Source: an uncultured Eubacteriales bacterium
GTDB lineage: Bacteria > Bacillota > Clostridia > Christensenellales > CAG-917
Direction: 5' to 3'
Length of the DNA: 13,569 bases
Assembly (NCBI GenBank): GCA_900551145.1
Contig: URUQ01000022.1
Span: forward strand, 1-13,569
Shown here: positions 1 through 8,400 of the stretch, one piece after another
Position numbering within the stretch: the stretch's first letter is position 1
Layout of the letters: the number at the start of each line of letters is the position of its first letter
Notes under the pieces: generated by a model
What the model was told of the DNA's origin: nothing
Databases searched by the model: none
Seen by the model: the letters and a program-made list of their open reading frames with translations, nothing else
Made by a program: the position numbers and the translations under genes

Positions 1-154
1 CGTAGCCAAAGCGAACGAGGCGGATTGCGGTGCGCAAACGCCGAAGTCCAAACACATGAGGAAGGGGGAAGTTGCATTAAATAGTGTCTTTGAGAAATGC
101 CGGCGTGTCCGGAAAGAGGGGGTAATTGTATTTAAGGAGTTACGACGCAGTCTA

Positions 155-171
155 TGTTTAGTGCAGTTTTT
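155..171. repeat. 17-base direct repeat, copy 1
   Basis: The 17 bases TGTTTAGTGCAGTTTTT occur here and again at 333-349. On the minus strand copy 2 encodes the last residues (KLH) and stop codon of the 1043-residue protein. Copy 1 also reads KLH-stop, but the codon three before that stop is itself a stop, so no gene leads into it. It may be a relic of the 3' end of another paralog, or a duplication produced when the 172-332 segment was inserted. Confidence 0.7.
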
Positions 172-203
172 AGCGACTTCATTAAACGGATGCATAACGC
201 GAA

Positions 204-266
204 AGCACCCCGAGGAGCGCAAACCCAACGTACAATTAGTACGTGATTTGCGAAACTCGGGGTGCT
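204..266. repeat. Nested perfect inverted repeat (three stems)
   Basis: Three perfect stems nest inside each other: AGCACCCCGAG (204-214) with CTCGGGGTGCT (256-266), CGCAAA (218-223) with TTTGCG (247-252), and ACGTAC (228-233) with GTACGT (239-244) around the loop AATTA. The whole would fold into a long hairpin on either strand. No T run follows on either side, so it is not a standard intrinsic terminator. It looks like a REP/MITE-like palindromic unit, though a protein-binding or transcript-stabilising role at the end of the operon is possible. Confidence 0.75.
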
Positions 267-332
267 GTAAGGAACGCAGTGACGGAATAGCGATTGCTAC
301 GCTATACGTCAATCGCGTCCAAAGTTAGGCGC

Positions 333-349
333 TGTTTAGTGCAGTTTTT
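333..349. repeat. 17-base direct repeat, copy 2 (over stop codon)
   Basis: Second copy of the 17-base repeat at 155-171. It spans the last codons and the TAA (336-338, minus strand) of the 1043-residue gene. The two copies bracket a 161-base segment (172-332) that contains the nested inverted repeat. Confidence 0.7.
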
Positions 350-3300
350 GAATGAAATCGGCGTCGATGACAAGCTTGGAGAACGGCGTAATCTCCGCCG
401 TGTTCTTGTATCCGTAAATGTGCATGGTGGAGAGCAATCCGCCGACAATACCGCCACCATCGTCACCGCTGTCGTCGATATCTCCGAGTCGAACACCGCC
501 TACTTCTGAAGATGCAAAGTTCATTGTAGCGTATGTCGGCTCGTCGGTGATGCCTTTGTCGAGGGATATTCCGCTGACAAGGAATGCAATGTGGAAGTAG
601 CACTCGTTGTTGCTGTCGATATAGCGATAGTCCTTAAAGGTCGGGTTTTGAGTGATGATACCGCCCGCCAAAGAGCCTATGAGTTGATTGTACTTGTCGT
701 TGCCCGTATCGATGATATTTGCGTTGTTGACGTTTTGCCAGTTGTACGCTTTGAAGAAGCCCGTTTGGTTGACTTCGAGGTTGATACCCTTGGACGCAAA
801 ATGTTCCGTAAAGTACGCGCCGTTCTCTTCCCTCGTACCGTCCGGAACGAAACGATTGACCTTTTGTTCGGTAATCGTGTAGCGTTCGTACGTGGCAGAC
901 ATAATCGATCCTAGCATGTTGGAGCAAGTAAAGTTGTTGAACGTGAGGTGCGTATACATAGGATTATATGCGCTATCCTCGTCTTTCCAGTTCATTTGCA
1001 TGGGCACGTACATACCGCATTGCAAGAAGTTGCGCATCACGCATCCGTTGTAGGTTATGTCGGCATTGCGAGAACCTATGCCTTGTCTTGCATTCTCGAT
1101 AATGCAATATTCAAACGTGATGTCGGAAATACGGTATCTTCCCCAATCATGGTGACTGCCCACGATGCCGACACGGCCGGTAAACGCTTTCGTATCTTCG
1201 GGATCTATGTTGCCGTCTCCTTCAATGGTGTTTGCACGCAAAATGACGTTGCTTACCGTAACACCGCTCCACGAAACGCGCATCAATTCATCGTCGTTTT
1301 GCCCCGTACGCGCGCATATCATTTTATTGTTGCCATACACGTCGCCGAAGAAATTGAGTCTTTCGTTCGAACTTCCGATTGTGGCGCGATCGGTTTGAGC
1401 ATAATCGCAGTTTGCCATCATCACGATTGCATAAGTGCGCAAAGACGTGCCGTCGGCTCTTATGATATATTTATCTCCCGTGATTTCGTTGGTGTGAGAG
1501 AAAACCACTTTTGAAGGTTGCAAGTTTCCGGTCTTGGTTTCGTACGTTCCGCCGGCTTCGATTGCATCCCGCATTGCCCAAAATTCATTGAATTCGACGT
1601 AATCGCGTTGATACATAGCGGCGTGCTCGATTTGCGCAACGTTGTATACCGACACACCGTATATCGCATTGATTGTCACTTCTTCCGTCGTGAACTTGGT
1701 CATTCCCTCGTATTTTGGGTATTTTGCACTGACTCTTATGCGTATGGGTTGCTTGCCTTTGCCTTCGAGAGCGTTGGGATTGAACACGAGTCTGTTATTG
1801 ACGACATCGTCGAAGTGCGCGTATTCGCCGCCGCTTACGATTTCAAAAACGTAGGACTCATAGAAAGTCGCAAGCAACTCGTTATATTCGTCCTCGGTCA
1901 TATCGGAAGTGCGCTTCGGCTCGCCCAAAACGGCAATCAAAGTCGAGTTGGTCTCCGTTTGTGCGCCCTTGGATATATCCTCGTTGACGTATTTGAAAGA
2001 TGCAAAAACGGTTTCTCTTGCAAGGCCGACCGCCAGCGACTCGTTGGAAGTGCGCAATTGCACGTAAGAGATTTTGTTGCGGACTTTGAGCAATATCGAC
2101 GCGCTCGTGCCTTCCGGGCTCGTGACCGTTATCGTAACGTTACCGCTACTCTTTGCAAACACTTCACCGCTTTGAGATACGCTTGCGACGTCCTCGTTGT
2201 CGCTCGTCCAAACCACGCTCGGCTCACCGCTCTTGAATGCGGAAGCCCAAATCGCTTGCAGTTTGAGAGTATGCTCGCTCACCGCAAGAACGTATCCGTT
2301 GTCAAGACAATAGAAATCGGCGTTTTTGATTGCGACTTCGTTTTCCTCGCACACATCGAGAGTAAACTTGCCTCTCTCGGTGTTTACTACGACTCTCGAT
2401 ACGCCGTCGTTGACCGTAAGAACTCCGCCTACTACCGTCGCACCCTCTATGGAGTCATAATCGTCCGCAATACCGAGTTCCGCAAGCGAATATGAACGCT
2501 TGTGCGAAATCACCTTAGAGCCGAACACCGAACTTGCGCCCTCTGCCTTGACTTGAAGCATATAGACGTTGCTCGTCACGTATTGAATATTGTCTGACTT
2601 ATCCGTAGAGTGTACGCTTGCGTCCATCGTAAATCTTGCAGTGCCCGCTTTCTTTGCGGTGATAACTCCGTTTTGGTCGATGGTTGCGATATCTTCGTCG
2701 AGTGCGTGCCAAACAGTATAATTGACGATACTGTCAACGGGCGTATAACTTGCCGTGATACGCTTGGACTCACCGACGTTCAGAGTATCGGAATTATCCC
2801 CTTGGAGATTGCCGATAGTGACGGAATTTACATTGTCACCGCCCACGTATATCGAAAGGGTTTTGGATACGTTTTCAACCACCACTTCTATTGTGCCGTG
2901 GCAGTATGAGCATACGATAAACTCACCCGTAGTGTTGGATTGCACCACATTGCCGTCCTTGTCCACGAACGCAAGAGCCGGTTTGACCTCGGGAATGAGT
3001 ATTTTTGTCATTGCGTCCAGCATTTTGGACGTGTCGGGATATTTCGTCTTGACCGCTTCGTATGCGGATTGTCTGTCTTCGTCCTCAAAAGAGCCGTTTT
3101 GAGAGAACTCGGTTTCTAGCTCATCTCTCAACTTTGCCAAATCGGACTTGTAGTTCTCGTAATCTTGTTGATACTTACTGTCCGTATAAGATATATTGCC
3201 CGTAATGCGCCACTCTATAGCGTAGTTTTTGGCTTTTTCGGGATATACCTTGACGTCCACGTAATCATAAATGTTCAAAGTCTTGTTCGAGACCTCGTCA

Positions 3301-3467
3301 AAGGAATAGGTGAGCATTTCCGCCTCCACCTTTCCGCCTTTATAGGTCAACTCAACGTCATCGACCGCGATCCATGCCTGCAAAGACACGATGCTCGATA
3401 CCATTGCAACTATGAACACAATGAGCACGGGGATAAGTATCAATATGCCTATCATCACTTTTTTCAT
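336..3467 (-). CDS. Signal-anchored BIG2/beta-helix surface protein, paralog 1
   Basis: This is a 1043-residue protein with one N-terminal membrane segment (residues about 5-28, after MKK). It has no lipobox and no LPXTG, so it should sit as an uncleaved signal-anchor protein with nearly everything outside the cell. After a beta-rich stretch with a charged, probably coiled-coil insert (about 95-145), residues 205-306 and 397-465 look like Ig-like BIG2 domains; typical phrases are EDIATIDQNGVITAKKAGTA and EDVASVSQSGEVFAKSSG. Residues about 605-860 resemble a right-handed beta-helix (GDVYGNNKMI, FEYCIIENA, GCVMRNF). Near the end are an Asp/Gly-rich linker (995-1010) and a conserved IYGYKNTA motif. 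The start has GAGGA 9 bases upstream. It is the last gene of the operon, 31 bases after its paralog. BIG2 and beta-helix domains occur in adhesins and carbohydrate-binding or -cleaving proteins, but no catalytic site is evident. The assignment is structural only. Confidence 0.85.
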   Translation of the reverse strand: MKKVMIGILILIPVLIVFIVAMVSSIVSLQAWIAVDDVELTYKGGKVEAEMLTYSFDEVSNKTLNIYDYVDVKVYPEKAKNYAIEWRITGNISYTDSKYQQDYENYKSDLAKLRDELETEFSQNGSFEDEDRQSAYEAVKTKYPDTSKMLDAMTKILIPEVKPALAFVDKDGNVVQSNTTGEFIVCSYCHGTIEVVVENVSKTLSIYVGGDNVNSVTIGNLQGDNSDTLNVGESKRITASYTPVDSIVNYTVWHALDEDIATIDQNGVITAKKAGTARFTMDASVHSTDKSDNIQYVTSNVYMLQVKAEGASSVFGSKVISHKRSYSLAELGIADDYDSIEGATVVGGVLTVNDGVSRVVVNTERGKFTLDVCEENEVAIKNADFYCLDNGYVLAVSEHTLKLQAIWASAFKSGEPSVVWTSDNEDVASVSQSGEVFAKSSGNVTITVTSPEGTSASILLKVRNKISYVQLRTSNESLAVGLARETVFASFKYVNEDISKGAQTETNSTLIAVLGEPKRTSDMTEDEYNELLATFYESYVFEIVSGGEYAHFDDVVNNRLVFNPNALEGKGKQPIRIRVSAKYPKYEGMTKFTTEEVTINAIYGVSVYNVAQIEHAAMYQRDYVEFNEFWAMRDAIEAGGTYETKTGNLQPSKVVFSHTNEITGDKYIIRADGTSLRTYAIVMMANCDYAQTDRATIGSSNERLNFFGDVYGNNKMICARTGQNDDELMRVSWSGVTVSNVILRANTIEGDGNIDPEDTKAFTGRVGIVGSHHDWGRYRISDITFEYCIIENARQGIGSRNADITYNGCVMRNFLQCGMYVPMQMNWKDEDSAYNPMYTHLTFNNFTCSNMLGSIMSATYERYTITEQKVNRFVPDGTREENGAYFTEHFASKGINLEVNQTGFFKAYNWQNVNNANIIDTGNDKYNQLIGSLAGGIITQNPTFKDYRYIDSNNECYFHIAFLVSGISLDKGITDEPTYATMNFASSEVGGVRLGDIDDSGDDGGGIVGGLLSTMHIYGYKNTAEITPFSKLVIDADFIQKLH
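2561..2771. repeat. Near-identical patch shared by the paralogs, copy 1
   Basis: These 211 bases match 5763-5973 without gaps. The first 103 (2561-2663) are identical and I count ten differences in the remaining 108. The patch encodes the first BIG2 domain region (residues about 233-302), from VGESKRITASYTP to the TSNVY motif. The flanking protein sequence is much less alike. Confidence 0.85.
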
Positions 3468-3498
3468 AATGTGTATTCCTCAATCTTTCGACTCTCCG

Positions 3499-6400
3499 TC
3501 AACCGTGCAACCTATTGATAAGCGCGGTATTGACTTGATAAGTCGTGTGTGGCAAAATCCTTGCCGTATTCTGATAGCCGTAAATAGTGACGCCTATCAT
3601 GCGCAAAATATCTTCTCCGAGTCCGCCGTTTTCCGTGACCGCAACGTCTTTGGAGCTGAGGCTTGAAAGCATCGCATCTTCAAGTCTTATCGTTTGAGGC
3701 GTAGGCTCTACGATAAATTGAAGAGGCGGAGCAAGCGTGACTGCCGCAAACACGAATGCAACGTGCACGTAGCAAGTGCCGTCCTTATCCACGTATCTAA
3801 ACTTGTCAAACGTGGGATTTTCACGGATAATCATAGAAGTTTGGCTCATGATTAGGTCGTTGACGGCCTTATTGCCCGTGTCGAATATCGACGCGTACTC
3901 TATATTTTGCCAGTTATATATTTCCAAAATGCCCGATTGATTGAGCTCGAAATTGTGTCTTTCTCTCTCGTTTTCGGAGTCGGGCTTTGCAAAATTGTCA
4001 ACAAAATATTGTTGATTTTGCACAAGGTCGCTCGCGACAAACCTACCGATATCCGTACCGGAATACGTAAACTTCTCAAACGTCGCGACCAGCACCGAAG
4101 CAAGCGTGTTGGACGATATTAAGTTGTGGAAATTGACGTGGCTATAGAACGGGTGCGTAATGCCCTTGTCATCAACGTACATCCTGTTCATAATGCTCAT
4201 ACCGCAAGACATTAGATTGCGAATTATGCATCCGTCAAACGAAATGTTGGTGTTGCGCACGTCAAGACCTTCTTGTCCGTTTTCGAGAATACAGTACTCG
4301 AATTTGACGTTTTCGAGACGATACCAGTCCCAATGCAAGTCACTGCCGACGTTTACCACTCTTCCCTTGAAGGAGAGTGTGTCGTCGGTGGAAATCTCAC
4401 CGCTTTCCGGCGTGGTGTTGGCACGCAAAATTACGTTGCTCATCTTGACGTTGCCCCACGAGATACGAACGAGTTCATTGGCTATTTGTCCCGTGATTGC
4501 CGATATCATTCTGTTGTTGCCGTAAACGTTGCCGTAAAACTCGGGACGCTCCGTCCAATTGACGATATGCTTGGGCGTGCCGTCGTCGTTGGTGGATGTA
4601 TCAAAAGCACAGTTTGCCATAAGAGATATGGAATACGTGCGCTTAGATGTCGGGTTTATCCACACTTCGTATATATCGTTGGTTGCAGCGACTTCGTGAC
4701 GGAAGATTTTTTCCGGTGCTATAAGGTTTTCCGGACAATCGTTTTGAAGAGCGTTCTGTACGTCGTCAAAAAGTTTTGCACCCGGTACTCTGTCGTAAAT
4801 CGTGTTTACGCCCGTGTATGCCTTTTGGTCAAGTGCCGCCTGACGCAATTGCGCCATATCGTACACCGCAACGCCGTGAGTTACGTTGATATCCACTGTC
4901 TCTTGCGTGTACTCCGTCGCACCTTCGTGTTTGGGATATTTTGCGCTGACTTTGACTTTGACGGTTTTGAAATTCTCCGCCGTTTCGAGCAATTTCAAAG
5001 TTTCGGGATTGAACACGAGTTTGTTGACGTCATCGCTATCGAAACGTGCGTATTCACCGCCCTCGACAATTTCGAAATTATACGCGGCGTAAAACGCTCT
5101 CAATTGGTCTATTGTTGCGTTTTTCGGTTCACCCAAAACCACGATACTCGTATAGTTCGGTACTTTGGCGTTGCCTTTGGTTGCCAAATCTTCGTATCTT
5201 TCGCTTGCAAAAACCGTTTGACGCGCAAGACCTACCGCCAAAGAAGCGTTGGAAGTGCGCAATTGCAACGAAGCAATCTTATATTGTACGTAAAGTGCGA
5301 TTTGCGCTTGATATTCACCGCATTCGGCAGTGATAATAACGTCACCGATGCCAACACCTTGCACTTCGCCTCTTTCGTTGACTCTCGCAACGTCCTCGTT
5401 GCTTGACGACCACGTAACTTGCGGTACTCCGTCTTTGAATACGGAGGCCCAAATCGCGCTCAATTTGAGCGTATGTTCGTCAACCGCGACGACGTAACCA
5501 CTCTCTTTCTTGAAGAAGTCGGCGTTTTGAATTGCGATTGCGTTTTCATCGCAAACGTCCACGGTCAACGTGCCGTTTGCGGTCGTGATAACGATTTGAT
5601 TTGCGCCCTCGTTTGCAACGAGCGCACCTTCGACTATCGTTGCGCCCTCGACGCTGATAACGTCGTCGTTTACTCCGAGTTCTTGCAAGTTGTATTTACG
5701 TTTGTGCGAAGCGATTTTGTTGCCGAAAAGCGAGCTTGCGCCCTCTGCAACTACTTCAATAGTATAGACGTTGCTCGTCACGTATTGAATATTGTCTGAC
5801 TTATCCGTAGAGTGTACGCTTGCGTCCATCGTAAATCTTGCAGTGCCCGCTTTCTTTGCGGTGATGACGCCGTTTTGGTCGATGGTTGCGATATCTTCGT
5901 CAAGCGCGTGCCAAACCGTGTAATTGACGATACTGTCAATGGGCGTATAACTTGCAGTAATGCGCTTGGACTCGCCCACGCCGAGCGTCGTCTTGTCGTC
6001 GCCTTTGACGTTGGTGACGGTTACGGTCTTTACGTTGTCACCGCCTACGGACACTAAAAGAGTTTTGGACACGTTCTCTGCGGTGACTTTTACGGTGAAA
6101 TGGCAATACCAAGACAGTCTGATTTGTCCCGAGCTGTTGGACGTTGTCTCTTCACCCGTAGAGTCGACGAGTACCGCCGCCGGATATACCATATCCACGA
6201 GTTCGTTTGCCATAGCGGAGATTATCTTCGCGGAGTCCGCACTCGAACCATACTTATATACGGCGTTGCCATACGCTCTTTGCTCGTTTGCGTCTGTAAA
6301 GTTGGGATAGTCCCTACTTTCCAACTCGGCTTTTTTGGCAGCGTACTCTTGTCTGTATTTGTCGTATTTTGCCTTATAATCTTGGTCGGTGTAAGTGATA

Positions 6401-6672
6401 CCACCCACAATTTGCCACTCGATGACGTACTTGTTGGCTTTTTCGGGCAATACCACGACGTCGATTTTGTCGTACAAATTCACTATACCCGAGCCTAGCT
6501 CGTCAAGCGAATAAGTGACCGTCTCCGCCTCAATTTCCGTACCTTTTATTTGGAGTTTCAAATCCTCGACGGATATCCACGCTTGCGTAGATACGATCGC
6601 CGAAACCATCGCGACTATAAAGACGATGATTATCGGAATGAGGATAAGAATACCTATCATTACTTTTTTCAT
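3499..6672 (-). CDS. Signal-anchored BIG2/beta-helix surface protein, paralog 2
   Basis: This 1057-residue paralog of the downstream gene has the same order of parts: an almost identical membrane anchor (MKKVMIGILILIP at the start), a beta-rich region with a Lys/Glu/Ala-rich helical insert (about 96-140), BIG2-like domains at about 205-307 and 398-466, a shared LRTSN-x-SLAVGLAR motif (471-484), and a probable beta-helix at about 600-865 (GNVYGNNRMI, FEYCILENG, GCIIRNL). The C-terminus ends with IYGYQNTA and RLHG. AGGAAA lies about 7 bases before the ATG. It follows the permease gene by 18 bases, so the two are almost certainly co-transcribed. The C-terminal quarter differs most from paralog 1, including an insertion at about 970-1020 (PPLQFIVEPTPQ and following), which may reflect different binding targets. 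Whether it works with the exporter or is merely co-expressed cannot be told from sequence. Confidence 0.85.
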   Translation of the reverse strand: MKKVMIGILILIPIIIVFIVAMVSAIVSTQAWISVEDLKLQIKGTEIEAETVTYSLDELGSGIVNLYDKIDVVVLPEKANKYVIEWQIVGGITYTDQDYKAKYDKYRQEYAAKKAELESRDYPNFTDANEQRAYGNAVYKYGSSADSAKIISAMANELVDMVYPAAVLVDSTGEETTSNSSGQIRLSWYCHFTVKVTAENVSKTLLVSVGGDNVKTVTVTNVKGDDKTTLGVGESKRITASYTPIDSIVNYTVWHALDEDIATIDQNGVITAKKAGTARFTMDASVHSTDKSDNIQYVTSNVYTIEVVAEGASSLFGNKIASHKRKYNLQELGVNDDVISVEGATIVEGALVANEGANQIVITTANGTLTVDVCDENAIAIQNADFFKKESGYVVAVDEHTLKLSAIWASVFKDGVPQVTWSSSNEDVARVNERGEVQGVGIGDVIITAECGEYQAQIALYVQYKIASLQLRTSNASLAVGLARQTVFASERYEDLATKGNAKVPNYTSIVVLGEPKNATIDQLRAFYAAYNFEIVEGGEYARFDSDDVNKLVFNPETLKLLETAENFKTVKVKVSAKYPKHEGATEYTQETVDINVTHGVAVYDMAQLRQAALDQKAYTGVNTIYDRVPGAKLFDDVQNALQNDCPENLIAPEKIFRHEVAATNDIYEVWINPTSKRTYSISLMANCAFDTSTNDDGTPKHIVNWTERPEFYGNVYGNNRMISAITGQIANELVRISWGNVKMSNVILRANTTPESGEISTDDTLSFKGRVVNVGSDLHWDWYRLENVKFEYCILENGQEGLDVRNTNISFDGCIIRNLMSCGMSIMNRMYVDDKGITHPFYSHVNFHNLISSNTLASVLVATFEKFTYSGTDIGRFVASDLVQNQQYFVDNFAKPDSENERERHNFELNQSGILEIYNWQNIEYASIFDTGNKAVNDLIMSQTSMIIRENPTFDKFRYVDKDGTCYVHVAFVFAAVTLAPPLQFIVEPTPQTIRLEDAMLSSLSSKDVAVTENGGLGEDILRMIGVTIYGYQNTARILPHTTYQVNTALINRLHG
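5763..5973. repeat. Near-identical patch shared by the paralogs, copy 2
   Basis: Counterpart of 2561-2771. The identical part is 5763-5865. The offset of 3202 bases is constant, so the alignment is gap-free. Confidence 0.85.
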
Positions 6673-6690
6673 ACTATCGTTTCCTATGCC

Positions 6691-8400
6691 TTACGGAATG
6701 ATATTCATATACTTCTTGTTGAGGTTTACGAACAATCCCGCGAGCGAACCGCCGAGCAAGACGAGCGATATCACGCTCAAAACGAGGTAAATCGCACCCG
6801 TGTCACCCGCCGCGATAAGCGTTTTACCGCCAATCGTCAAAGGCAAGAAGCTGAAAATCATAGTAAACAATCCGTAAATAACGGCAACCAAAATACCGAT
6901 CGTCATTGCAAGAGCGACGTTCTTGTTGGCGGAGACCAACTCACCGTCACCCGATACGTTGAACGTAGGAGATTTGATATCCGCGAGCATACTGAGGCTC
7001 GTAAGACTTATAACAAGCATTTCCGCAATACCGAAGATTGCGCCGACGTCAAGCGCAGAAAGCACTCTTCCGCCCGCTTCGCTGGAATAGTATCCGCCCG
7101 AAAGCGCACAGCACAAAGCGTTGGATATCGTACCCGTCAACGAGTATAGGAAGAACTTGACGAGGATTTGGTGCGTATAGCTTACGGGAATGACTTTGGT
7201 ATGATAGAAGCACGCGCCTTCTCTCGAAATGCAAGTAGAGGCAAACGACACGATTATCGTGATAAAGAGCGTGATAACCATAAGCGTAAGTCCCGGCATA
7301 ATGTCCGCGCCTATGCTCTTCGTTCCCATAGAAGCGGCAAGACGGTTGCAGAAGAACACCATTACGGGTGCGGCAAACGCCATTGCGAAGTATTGGAAAG
7401 AATAGTTGAAACTTCTCAAAATGAGATAAAACTCACGTCTGAAAAGCGCGTATGACACGGGACGACGTACGTCTTTGATTTTCTTTTTGAAAGACGCTTT
7501 TTGCGTTTCGATGCCGTAAAGAATGGTCTTGTAATACTCTTTCGTGGTGACGAAATACGCCGCAACGCCCAACGCTCCGTTGATGAGAATTATATACAAG
7601 AATCTCAAAGCGTATTTGCCCGCGGAAAGTCCACCGTAAATCTTGCCGTTGATAATCTCCGCATACCAATTGAAAGGGTATGCGTTGCGTGCAAACTTTT
7701 GATATCTCGCAATCATATCCGCAGAGAAAATGGTTTGCTTGGAGTCCTTCAAGTACGTCAAGACGTTGCCGAGGGACACAAGGTAGAACGCAAACACCAC
7801 GCACACCACGATGATGGTGAGTATAAGTATAAGCAAGAATTGGTTCTTCACCGCGTTCATAACTTTCATAACGGGGACGGCTATGATATTTGCGATAAAG
7901 AACGGCGCGAGCGTAGAAAGAAGCGTGATGCCTATATACGAGAAATAGTCGCCCACACGTGCGCCCGTAACTATGCCGAACGAGATATAGAACGGCAACA
8001 TCATAAGCAAGCACACCACGAGATTGTGCAAATAGCAGTATATGGATTTGGCAACGAGAATTTCTTTTCCGCTTACGGGGAAGCGCAACAACATCTCGTT
8101 GTCACCGTTTTGATACAGATTTTTAATGACGTTGCCCGTTGCGATAATGGTTGCAAGAGTTATCGTAAGCGTTGCCGCGATAACCAAAAACTCCATACGC
8201 AATCCCGAACGTCTTACGAATACGTTGGTGAGATAATACACGCCCACCACAAGCACGGCGTAAACTAAGAGGAAAAACAAATAGTTGCCGTATTGCGCCA
8301 ATTTTTTGAGAGGCGTGGTCTTTTGCGTCGAACCGAACCTCGATTTGAGGTCGAGACGGAACAGCGTTCTCACGCTTTGCATTGAGAATTCGCCTTTCAT
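6691..8400 (-). CDS. ABC exporter permease, 12 membrane segments (EcsB-like)
   Basis: This 569-residue integral membrane protein has about twelve hydrophobic helices: roughly 38-62, 70-90, 119-146, 152-178, 187-210, 263-285, 332-352, 364-389, 411-434, 447-472, 495-520 and 535-560. A phrase of the type P-V-S-x4-I-L-V-K occurs twice, at about 108-118 (FPVSGKEILVAK) and 405-415 (IPVSYTHQILVKF), each beside a membrane segment; the second follows ISREG. This internal twofold pattern is typical of large ABC-2-type/EcsB-like exporter subunits, in which one polypeptide supplies both membrane halves. The start codon overlaps the ATPase stop as ATGA and has GGAGG about 9 bases upstream, so M1 is preferred over M7. 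It is the partner of the ATPase at 8397-9254. No periplasmic-type binding protein is nearby, which favours export over import; the substrate is unknown. Confidence 0.88.
   Translation of the reverse strand: MKGEFSMQSVRTLFRLDLKSRFGSTQKTTPLKKLAQYGNYLFFLLVYAVLVVGVYYLTNVFVRRSGLRMEFLVIAATLTITLATIIATGNVIKNLYQNGDNEMLLRFPVSGKEILVAKSIYCYLHNLVVCLLMMLPFYISFGIVTGARVGDYFSYIGITLLSTLAPFFIANIIAVPVMKVMNAVKNQFLLILILTIIVVCVVFAFYLVSLGNVLTYLKDSKQTIFSADMIARYQKFARNAYPFNWYAEIINGKIYGGLSAGKYALRFLYIILINGALGVAAYFVTTKEYYKTILYGIETQKASFKKKIKDVRRPVSYALFRREFYLILRSFNYSFQYFAMAFAAPVMVFFCNRLAASMGTKSIGADIMPGLTLMVITLFITIIVSFASTCISREGACFYHTKVIPVSYTHQILVKFFLYSLTGTISNALCCALSGGYYSSEAGGRVLSALDVGAIFGIAEMLVISLTSLSMLADIKSPTFNVSGDGELVSANKNVALAMTIGILVAVIYGLFTMIFSFLPLTIGGKTLIAAGDTGAIYLVLSVISLVLLGGSLAGLFVNLNKKYMNIIP

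Larger units (their letters stand above)
1..335. other. Gene-poor region with repeat-like sequence
   Basis: I see no convincing gene here. One plus-strand frame is open from the window edge to 328, but its best ATG (56) has no clear domain behind it, and it runs straight through the inverted repeat at 204-266. Read in that frame, 269-295 gives KERSDGIAI. This resembles the ERSD-type phrases that I recall from wrongly translated dispersed intergenic repeats, so the frame is more likely a repeat artefact than a protein. The region lies just downstream of the leftward four-gene operon, but no hairpin followed by a T run on the minus strand is visible. A further short inverted repeat (GCGATTG at 290-296, CAATCGC at 310-316) adds to the impression of structured non-coding DNA. 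Confidence 0.55.

Noticed and set aside
56..328. 90-residue plus-strand open frame
   Set aside because: It runs through the nested palindrome and contains an ERSD-type repeat phrase. It has no recognisable domain, and its coding character looks like a by-product of repeat DNA.
223..330. Possible integron attC site (ACCCAAC at 223-229, GTTAGGC at 324-330)
   Set aside because: The second box fits an attC core, but the two are not well complementary and the DNA between does not fold as an attC arm. No integrase or cassette array is seen.
1518..2495. Long plus-strand frame (325 residues) antisense to paralog 1
   Set aside because: It lies wholly inside the well-supported minus-strand gene; the matching antisense frame at 4273-5406 in paralog 2 has the same origin. 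The translation is Arg/Cys/His/Val-rich without domain features, typical of shadow frames in biased codon usage.
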